From the NCBI GenBank assembly GCA_964564545.1, contig CAZMBP010000147.1, forward strand, positions 1 through 64,000: DNA of 64,000 bases, read 5' to 3'. Under the pieces are notes generated by a model. The model did no database searches. It saw only the letters and a list, made by a program, of their open reading frames with translations, and was not told the origin of the DNA. A program made the translations under genes and the position numbers. Within the stretch, counting starts at the first letter, position 1. The number at the start of each line of letters is the position of its first letter. The stretch is from CAJQQY01 sp964564545 (GTDB lineage: Bacteria; Bacteroidota; Bacteroidia; Chitinophagales; Saprospiraceae). Shown here one piece after another: positions 57,942 to 64,000 of the stretch.

Positions 57942-58424
57942 ATGAAAAACCATTGGATAGAAATTGCAAAATACAATCTCTGGGCCAACCAAAGAACCGT
58001 CGATTTACTTAATCAATATGATGAAAAAATAATAACTCAACCTGTTGTCAATAGTTTTCCATCCATAGAATTAACTATGAAACATTTGTGGGGAGCAGAG
58101 AAAATTTGGTTAATGAGATTAAAAGGAAACCCAACTGCAACTTTTCCAGATTTTAATGGATCAGTAAAAGAAGTTTTCCAGATGGGATTAAAAGTTTCAA
58201 AAGATTTTTTGGAATTTGTTGAAAATCAAGAAGAAGCTTTTTTTGATTCAGTTTGCGACTTTCAAAACACTAAAGATAAAGGTTATTCGATTCCCGTTCA
58301 ACAAATCATTCATCATATTATGAATCACTCCACTTATCACCGAGGACAAATTACCACCTTGGGAAGGCAAGCAGATTTTGGTAAAATTCAGTCAACAGAT
58401 TTTATTTCTTATGTAAATAGGTAG
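57942..58424 (+). CDS. DinB family metal-dependent protein
   Basis: A 160-residue four-helix DinB/YfiT-type protein (PF05163). The three metal ligands are visible: His in LTMKHLWGAEKIW (near 47) and two in IIHHIMNHSTYHRGQITTLGRQ (near 128-138). The N-terminus has WIEIAKYNLWANQRTVDLL, the typical first helix. Family members act as thiol-transferases, hydrolases or DNA-damage-induced proteins; the precise role is unknown. It is divergent from folP and single. Confidence 0.88.
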   Translation: MKNHWIEIAKYNLWANQRTVDLLNQYDEKIITQPVVNSFPSIELTMKHLWGAEKIWLMRLKGNPTATFPDFNGSVKEVFQMGLKVSKDFLEFVENQEEAFFDSVCDFQNTKDKGYSIPVQQIIHHIMNHSTYHRGQITTLGRQADFGKIQSTDFISYVNR

Positions 58425-58752
58425 AGACGCAATGTTAAAAAAACGGCAACAATTCCTAAGTTGTTGGGATCTCATTTTCATTTTTCAAAGTGATCTCCAA
58501 ATGAGAATACAAAAAACAAACATCCTATTTTCAAAATAGCGATGTAAACAAGAACTTGCCTTCTAGTGTTGTTAAATTTGAAAGTGCTGCCTTTGAAAAT
58601 CTGCGATTGGTCTGATTTATTTATTAATGCAAAAAAGTATTAGTAATTTTAATTCAGTTGATTTCAACCTTTTTCAAATCTTTGAAAGTGACTATACATT
58701 TTTCAACCGTCTTTTTATAGAAGCGAATTTAAATTTTTTATAACCCTATATT
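58422..58752. other. 330-base gap with degenerate GTAGAGAC arm
   Basis: The gap between the DinB and DUF4230 genes starts with one arm of the GTAGAGACGCAATG repeat family (58422-58435), without a partner arm, and holds a small hairpin CAACAA/TTGTTG near 58448. No gene or clear promoter is visible in the remaining AT-rich sequence. Confidence 0.45.
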
Positions 58753-59976
58753 ATGTCAGAAAATACCTACGGAAAAGGAACTTCACTCAGCAAAGCATTA
58801 CTCTACACTTTATTTTTGGGAATATGTCTTTTGCTATTTTATAACTATTTCAAAAATTCTGATTTTTCATTTTCCAAAGGAGAAAATTATACTAGCATTC
58901 CAAAGGAAATGCAGATAAAATATATTCCATCAGAATTTGATTTTACAGTAGATGATGAGACAACTTTGGCTATTTTAACCAATCCGGAGAGATATCAAAG
59001 AGAGTTTAATGATTTGATTTATAACTTCAATTTGAGCATGTTAAATCATGTAGCCAATAGAATGGATTTACCTGATTCCATCAAAATGGAAATTGAACCT
59101 GCCTACCAACAGCAACATCCTTATTTACGTCAAATGTACTATAATGATTTTCTTAAAATTCGAGATACCTCAGCCAATATTTATGAATCTTGGTATGGAA
59201 ACAATTTTAATTCCGCCACGGAAGCACTAAATGAAGTTGCTTCAAATTACAGTTGTTATTTAGTTAATCAAATCATTATGAATTTGGTTGTTTCTAAAGG
59301 CGGAAAAATTGCAGGATTTGGAAGTGGAGTCGAAACACCATGTATGATTGCTTTGCAGGAAAGTCTCAAACCTATGATTCGTAGACTCGAACAAAAAGCT
59401 GCCATCAAGGATTTTAGTTCCTCCAAAGGAATGCTCGAAGAAAAAGTTGAAAAAGCGATAGCGGAATTAGCGACTATGGAAGTGCGTGATCGAAAAGGTT
59501 TGAACAAACAACTTCAAACAAAGATATGGGGTTATTCTATTTCGTCAACAGACATCGAAGTATCTGCTATTAGTGTCTTAAAAGTAGGATTCAAATTGGA
59601 TAATTTTTTCAAAATACAATTAGATGAAGGACGAAAACGCGTTTATGTAAGTTTGCCAGCTCCACAAATTCTATCTCATGAGGTTTATCCTAAAATTGAC
59701 AAACTAGATGTTGGTTGGATGCGCGAATTAAGTAATGAGGATTTTAATAAAAACTTTAATGTGTTGCGTACTGAATTTCGAAGAGATGCAATTGAAGATC
59801 GAGTTTTTGATAAAGCAAAGGACCAGGCAGATGATTTAATGAAATTGATGCTCTCTCCTATCATAACTCAGTTGAGAGGAAATTACAAATTAGTTATCCG
59901 ATATCAAGAGAATCCAGAATCATTGGCAGATCAGGAACTTTCTGATCAATTTGAAGAGAGAAATATTGAAAATTAA
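58753..59976 (+). CDS. DUF4230 membrane-anchored protein
   Basis: A 407-residue protein with one N-terminal membrane helix (near residues 14-32) and a long exported part. The C-terminal 180 residues contain a DUF4230-like domain, seen in LQTKIWGYSISSTDIEVSAISVLKVGFKLDNFFKIQLDEGRKRVYVSLPAPQILSHEVYPKIDKLDVGWM. The middle (residues 60-230) is helical. The role is unknown; DUF4230 proteins are exported and probably interact with the envelope. It lies 366 bases before the PorE-like gene 2 on the same strand. Confidence 0.75.
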   Translation: MSENTYGKGTSLSKALLYTLFLGICLLLFYNYFKNSDFSFSKGENYTSIPKEMQIKYIPSEFDFTVDDETTLAILTNPERYQREFNDLIYNFNLSMLNHVANRMDLPDSIKMEIEPAYQQQHPYLRQMYYNDFLKIRDTSANIYESWYGNNFNSATEALNEVASNYSCYLVNQIIMNLVVSKGGKIAGFGSGVETPCMIALQESLKPMIRRLEQKAAIKDFSSSKGMLEEKVEKAIAELATMEVRDRKGLNKQLQTKIWGYSISSTDIEVSAISVLKVGFKLDNFFKIQLDEGRKRVYVSLPAPQILSHEVYPKIDKLDVGWMRELSNEDFNKNFNVLRTEFRRDAIEDRVFDKAKDQADDLMKLMLSPIITQLRGNYKLVIRYQENPESLADQELSDQFEERNIEN

Positions 59977-60238
59977 GTAGTAATAACTTAGTATCGGATA
60001 GCTTAAAGCTAAGCTAATACTTTTAATAAATTAATTATTAATAACCTACTGACTATCAATCAGTTAATAACTTAATAAAAACAGCACAATTATTGCAAAA
60101 AGATAAACTAGAAGAATATACATTTTTGAGTTAAATGAAAAAATGAATTTTCTTCATCGAATTCTCCCCCTAATATCTAATCAAAAAATGGATTTAAAAT
60201 TTACTCCATTCAATCACATTAAGGAAGAGAATTGTTCT
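59977..60238. other. Intergenic, AT-rich, without a gene
   Basis: Gap between the DUF4230 and PorE-like genes. It has small A/T palindromes (TTAATAAATTAATTATTAA near 60021) and the words CTGACTATCAATCAG near 60048, but no frame that I believe and no strong terminator. Confidence 0.45.
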
Positions 60239-60246
60239 TATTTTTG
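60239..60246 (+). promoter_or_regulatory. Promoter -7 box of PorE-like gene 2
   Basis: TATTTTTG fits the TAnnTTTG consensus, 96 bases before the ATG at 60343. No clear -33 element. Supported only by sequence match. Confidence 0.4.
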
Positions 60247-60342
60247 CAAAAAATAAAATCAACTTTTGAGGTGTTTGGAGAATAACAAAATCTCATTTTT
60301 AAACGAAGATTTACGTTTTACCAAAACTGAAAAAGAGTTTCC

Positions 60343-62289
60343 ATGAACAAGTTTTTTACATATCTAATCATTTTTCTACTTTCCCATCATTGGTCTTTTG
60401 GTCAAGATTACAAGGATTTTAGAGACACCAATAATGCGAAGGAATCCCTTCGTATTGCCGAACGTTTGATGAATAAAGGCAAAATAAATGCTGCTATCAA
60501 ACAACTCGAACACACCATCAAAATCAAAAAGAACTTTGCAGTAGCACATCGTTTATTGGGAAAAACTTACCTAGAAACGGGGCAATTCAAAAAAGCAATT
60601 AAAGCATTCGAACAGAGTTTTGAAATAGACGATAAACTTTCACGTGCGGCACTTTTTGAGTGCGGTGAAGCATACTTCAAATTAGGTGATCCTGAATTAG
60701 CAATGTATTTTTTCAATCGTTACGAAAAAATGAAGGATAACAATTACACTAATGTCAAGAAGGAATCTGGCTTGGAAATCACTTACGATTTGATGTTGGA
60801 AGAACGAAAGATGAATTGTGATTATGTTTTCAATTTGGATAAAAGTATGATTATCGATGAGCCATATAATTTGGGTAAAAATATCAATTCTAAATATGAC
60901 GAATATCTTCCTACCATTACAAGCGATGGAAGTAAGTTAGTCTTTACCCGAAAAATAAAAGATATCAATGAAGATATTTATTTGAGTTATCGAAATGGTA
61001 ATAATTGGAAAAAAGGAAAAGCTTACGGCAATTCTCTAAACACGGATGAGAATGAAGGAATGGCTAGATTTGAAATGCATGGCAAGGCTTTTTATTTTTC
61101 AGGATGCATGCGGGAAGATACAGAAGGTGGATGTGATATTTATAAAGCTACTTTGAAAGATGAAGAAATTATCGAAGTGTCTCGATTAGAAGGAAATCTA
61201 AATTCTCACGAATGGGATTCTCAACCTTCTATTAGTTGCGATGGAACTAAGATGTTTTTTTCAAGTACTCGAAAAGATGGCCTCGGAGGTGGTGATATTT
61301 ATTTAAGTTCTCTTTTACCAAATGGAGATTGGGGAATTCCAACAAATCTAGGTGCAATTATAAATACTAAAGGAGATGAAGAAGCACCATTTATTGCCAA
61401 TGATGGAAAGACATTATACTTCACTTCAACTGGACATCCAGGACAAGGAGATGGTGATTTATTTGTTTCAAGATTTGAAAATGGCATTTGGACAAAGCCT
61501 GAGAATTTAGGTTACCCAATTAATTCTACGGGGAAAGAAATCGGAATGTATGTTCAAGGAAATGGTAAAACTGCTTTTTTCGCTTCCGAAAGAATGAACG
61601 GAACTGGAGGTTTAGATATTTACACATTTGAATTACCTGAAGAATTAAGACCAATCCCAATGGTTCATTTAGAAGGATTTGTAACTGATGAAGAAACTGG
61701 AGAACCGATAGCCACTACTATTAGTATTAGCAACTCAGAAGAAAAGTTTACTGCTCAATCTGATGAAACAGGTTGGTTTTTCCTTTGTGTTCCAGGAAAC
61801 AAAGGGTACTCTTTCCAAATAAATGAAAAAGGTTACGATTATTTTATTGATGCTCAATTTTTAGATGCACAGGATAATACTTCAAATAATACCATCAAGT
61901 TACCTTTGGTTCCTAAGAATAATGTAAAAACTGTTGCAGTCCGAAAAGGATCTCCAGTACGTGAAAAAAGAGTTCAATTTTTCTTTGAATTTGATTCATT
62001 TGAATTAACTCAAAAAGCAGAATTGGAACTCAAAGAATTATCTAAATTATTGAATCGTGAAAAGGATTGGAAAGTTGAAGTCGTAGGATATGCAGATAAT
62101 AGTGGTTCAGCTAGTTACAATAAAAAATTATCTGAAAAACGTGCAAAAGCAATTGTTTCCTTTCTATCTGAATATGGAGTTACAATTGATAAAGTAATTA
62201 AAACGGAAGGACTTGGTTCAATTGCCAGTTCACCAAATAATGACACGAGTAGCCAGAGTCGAAGAGTTGATGTGGTACTTCGAAAATGA
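60343..62289 (+). CDS. PorE-like protein: TPR, PD40, CRD and OmpA domains (2)
   Basis: A 648-residue exported protein (signal to SFGQ near residue 21, no lipobox Cys). Residues 30-130 are TPR repeats (AHRLLGKTYLETGQFKKAIKAFEQSFEI). A PD40 propeller covers about 165-440 (SDGSKLVFTRKIKD, FEMHGKAFYFSGCMRED, CDGTKMFFSSTRKDGLGGGDIYLS, NDGKTLYFTSTGHPGQGDGDLF, YPINSTGKEIGMYVQGNGKTAFFAS). A carboxypeptidase-regulatory domain (HLEGFVTDEETGEPIATTI..DETGWFFLCVPG) follows, and an OmpA domain ends the protein (FFFEFDSFELTQKAELELKEL, GYADNSGSASYNKKLSEKRAKAIVSFL). This is the PorE order. Its end faces lysA over an inverted repeat. Confidence 0.88.
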   Translation: MNKFFTYLIIFLLSHHWSFGQDYKDFRDTNNAKESLRIAERLMNKGKINAAIKQLEHTIKIKKNFAVAHRLLGKTYLETGQFKKAIKAFEQSFEIDDKLSRAALFECGEAYFKLGDPELAMYFFNRYEKMKDNNYTNVKKESGLEITYDLMLEERKMNCDYVFNLDKSMIIDEPYNLGKNINSKYDEYLPTITSDGSKLVFTRKIKDINEDIYLSYRNGNNWKKGKAYGNSLNTDENEGMARFEMHGKAFYFSGCMREDTEGGCDIYKATLKDEEIIEVSRLEGNLNSHEWDSQPSISCDGTKMFFSSTRKDGLGGGDIYLSSLLPNGDWGIPTNLGAIINTKGDEEAPFIANDGKTLYFTSTGHPGQGDGDLFVSRFENGIWTKPENLGYPINSTGKEIGMYVQGNGKTAFFASERMNGTGGLDIYTFELPEELRPIPMVHLEGFVTDEETGEPIATTISISNSEEKFTAQSDETGWFFLCVPGNKGYSFQINEKGYDYFIDAQFLDAQDNTSNNTIKLPLVPKNNVKTVAVRKGSPVREKRVQFFFEFDSFELTQKAELELKELSKLLNREKDWKVEVVGYADNSGSASYNKKLSEKRAKAIVSFLSEYGVTIDKVIKTEGLGSIASSPNNDTSSQSRRVDVVLRK

Positions 62290-62297
62290 TTTAATTA

Positions 62298-62396
62298 TTT
62301 TTGCCGCAGACTTAAACTGATATAATATAACTTTTCACAGGCTTTCTAAATCTGCGAAAAGTAATAATAAAAATCTTAAAAAGTCTGCGGCAAAAA
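62298..62396. repeat. Nested inverted repeat, 16-bp arms
   Basis: Arms TTTTTGCCGCAGACTT (62298-62313) and the perfect complement (62381-62396), with an inner hairpin ACTTTTC (62330-62336) to GAAAAGT (62356-62362) that continues past one mismatch. It fills the gap between the convergent PorE-like and lysA genes (8 bases after one stop, 1 base before the other), so it may end both messages, and its layout resembles a small palindromic element. Confidence 0.75.
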
Positions 62397-62397
62397 A

Positions 62398-63648
62398 CTA
62401 CACCTTCACCTCTTCTTCAAAATTCACCTCAATCTGTTTCGCCGTCAAATCTTCCATATTATCTCTTTCCCGAATCAGATAATCTTTCCCTTCATGAATC
62501 ATTACCTCAGCAGGTTTATAACGAGAATTATAATTACTCGCCATGGAAGAACAATAAGCTCCAGCATTATGGAACACTAAGATATCGCCTTCTTGAATTT
62601 CATTAATTCTTCGATTAACTCCGAAAGTATCTGTCTCACAAATGTATCCTACCACAGTATAAATTCTAGGTTTTGCATTCGGTTTAGACACATTTTGAAT
62701 CCGATGATAAGAATCATAAAACATCGGTCGAATCAAATGATTCAATCCTGAATCTACTCCAGCAAAAACAGTTGATAGAGTTTGTTTAACTACATTCACT
62801 TTGGTAAAAAAGTATCCAGATTGGCTAACCAAGAATTTTCCTGGTTCAAACATTAAAGTCAAATCTTTTCCATAATCTTCACAGAATTGATTAAATCGTT
62901 CCGATATTTTTTCTCCTAAGTCCTCAATATCCGTTTCAATATCATTCTCTTTGTAAGGAACTTTAAATCCACTTCCAAAGTCAATATATTTTAAATCTGG
63001 AAAATCCTTAGCAATATTAAACAGAATTTCGGCTCCCATCAAGAACACACTTGCATCCATGATATCAGAACCGGTATGCATATGAACACCTTCTACTTTT
63101 AAACCCGTCGCTTCGAGTACTCTTTTGACTAATGGCATTTGGTGAAATGAAATACCAAACTTAGAATCGATATGTCCAACTGATATTTTCGAACTTCCCC
63201 CAGCCATAATATGTGGATTGATTCGAATACAAACTGGTATATTTTTAAACTCCTGACCGAACTGCTCCAAGATTGAAATATTATCAATATTGATTTTCAC
63301 TCCAAGTTCAGCAGCCATTTTTATTTCTTCCAAAGAAACTCCATTTGGCGTATAAATGATATCCTCCGGAGCAAAACCAACTTGCAATCCTAATCGAACT
63401 TCCTGGATTGAAACTGTATCTAATCCTGATCCTAACCGTTTAAAGAACTTTAAAACACTTAAATTAGTCAATGCCTTACATGCGTAATTTAACTTTACCT
63501 GTTTGACATTAAAAGCATTTAATAAGCGATCATATTGCCGCTTCATTACGCTTGTATCATACACATACAATGGGCAATCATATTTTTCACAAAGTTCCAG
63601 AGGGTCTATCCCTCCGTCAAAAAGATAACGGTTACCTTCGAGATTCAT
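62398..63648 (-). CDS. lysA: Diaminopimelate decarboxylase
   Basis: A 416-residue fold-type III PLP enzyme. The PLP Lys is in NYACKAL (K58), the phosphate region is at GVHMHTGSDI and GSGFKVP, and the C-terminal barrel has the substrate Cys/Glu region VGYICETDTFGVNRRINEIQEGDILVFHNAGAYCSSMASNYNSRYKPAEV. This is the LysA type that removes CO2 from meso-diaminopimelate to make lysine. The region near MAGGSSKISVGHIDSKFGI fits LysA of this phylum. Promoter box at 63721-63728 on the minus strand, 72 bases upstream. Confidence 0.96.
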   Translation of the reverse strand: MNLEGNRYLFDGGIDPLELCEKYDCPLYVYDTSVMKRQYDRLLNAFNVKQVKLNYACKALTNLSVLKFFKRLGSGLDTVSIQEVRLGLQVGFAPEDIIYTPNGVSLEEIKMAAELGVKINIDNISILEQFGQEFKNIPVCIRINPHIMAGGSSKISVGHIDSKFGISFHQMPLVKRVLEATGLKVEGVHMHTGSDIMDASVFLMGAEILFNIAKDFPDLKYIDFGSGFKVPYKENDIETDIEDLGEKISERFNQFCEDYGKDLTLMFEPGKFLVSQSGYFFTKVNVVKQTLSTVFAGVDSGLNHLIRPMFYDSYHRIQNVSKPNAKPRIYTVVGYICETDTFGVNRRINEIQEGDILVFHNAGAYCSSMASNYNSRYKPAEVMIHEGKDYLIRERDNMEDLTAKQIEVNFEEEVKV

Positions 63649-63720
63649 TTCTGATGGTTTTTAAAAATTAAAAAATCGTTATTTGTAAATGGAATTTATT
63701 TGGTAAGGTTTAAAGAAGCG

Positions 63721-63728
63721 CAAAGATA
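63721..63728 (-). promoter_or_regulatory. Promoter -7 box of lysA
   Basis: TATCTTTG on the minus strand, a full TAnnTTTG match, 72 bases before the lysA ATG. It faces the ECF sigma-factor gene to the right; the 190 bases between show nothing else. Confidence 0.55.
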
Positions 63729-63919
63729 GCATCTAATCTTATTTTTTTTAAAATAAAAAGAAAAGAATAGAAAGAGATACACCAAAAATATAGTATTTGA
63801 CATCTTTATAATTAGAGAAACAATAAAAATGGATGGTTTGATTTATAATTTAAACTTTTAATTTTATATCTAAAACCAATTAGTCAAAACCAAAATTAGT
63901 TCACTCGAAAACTACCAAT

Positions 63920-64000
63920 GTGACTGAACAAGAAATTATACAAGGTTGTCGAAAGCAGAATCGTCAAGCCCAAAAAGCGCTTTACGATAAATATTCTCCA
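63920..64000 (+). CDS. ECF sigma factor, N-terminal part (cut by window edge)
   Basis: 27 codons to the window end, starting with GTG (the ATG two bases earlier is followed at once by a stop in its frame). The product starts TEQEIIQGCRKQNRQAQKALYDKYSP, which is the opening helix of sigma-70 region 2 in ECF sigma factors of this phylum (EIIxGCxxxNRxAQKxLYxxYxP). The rest lies beyond the window, so regulon and anti-sigma partner are unknown. Confidence 0.75.
   Translation, partial: MTEQEIIQGCRKQNRQAQKALYDKYSP

Overview
This window is a stretch of AT-rich chromosome (my estimate is about one third G+C) from a member of the phylum Bacteroidota, most like a marine, Saprospira/Lewinella-type or flavobacterial organism. 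The evidence is: TAnnTTTG promoter boxes instead of a classical -10; few Shine-Dalgarno sites; many short lipoproteins ending their signal in F/L-x-C; two outer-membrane proteins with the TPR / PD40 / carboxypeptidase-regulatory / OmpA layout of the type IX secretion protein PorE; families typical of this phylum (DUF3822 next to rsmD, DUF983, DUF4230, bactofilin); and two different Na+/H+ antiporters. I cannot name the species. I saw no tRNA, rRNA, CRISPR array, transposase or prophage. Most of it reads as ordinary core chromosome, with unusual intergenic repeats.

Layout. 1-4.8 kb: small membrane protein, class-3 lipase lipoprotein, holin-like membrane protein, Tat-exported NAD epimerase, two small proteins. 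4.9-7.4 kb: SOUL haem-binding protein and a subtilisin-like lipoprotein, each ended by almost the same 21-bp hairpin. 7.9-9.8 kb: typA. 9.8-16.4 kb: a minus-strand catabolic cluster (enoyl-CoA hydratase, two MDR reductases, MaoC hydratase, DUF2855, nitronate monooxygenase, thioesterase, small protein) whose gaps hold three copies of a ~131-137 bp palindromic element. 16.5-22.9 kb: methyltransferase, AI-2E-type exporter, tpiA, two lipoproteins, M28 peptidase. 22.9-31.4 kb: glnS, argS, a secreted protein, a broken hydrolase, rsmD-DUF3822-pseudopilin-like trio, bactofilin, tsaD. 31.5-38.9 kb: OmpA/barrel protein, methyltransferase, TonB-C protein, menB, a Pycsar-effector-like (DUF5706) membrane protein, a CotH-kinase-like secreted protein, AraC regulator. 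38.9-45.3 kb: a hydratase, then ATPase / MscS-like channel / cation-proton antiporter in one direction, and kptA. 45.4-51.6 kb: a candidate sigma-54-driven small RNA, PorE-like protein 1, DUF983, and a copper pair (HMA-AraC regulator plus copA). 51.6-64 kb: small proteins, nhaB, dusB, folP with a coupled membrane protein, DinB, DUF4230, PorE-like protein 2, lysA and the start of an ECF sigma factor.

The most interesting points are the three palindromic elements that fill successive stop-to-start gaps of one gene cluster, the ATPase-channel-antiporter operon, the sigma-54-like promoter followed by a terminator with no gene between, and the orphan Pycsar-effector-like protein. Function calls rest on motifs read by eye, without database searches.
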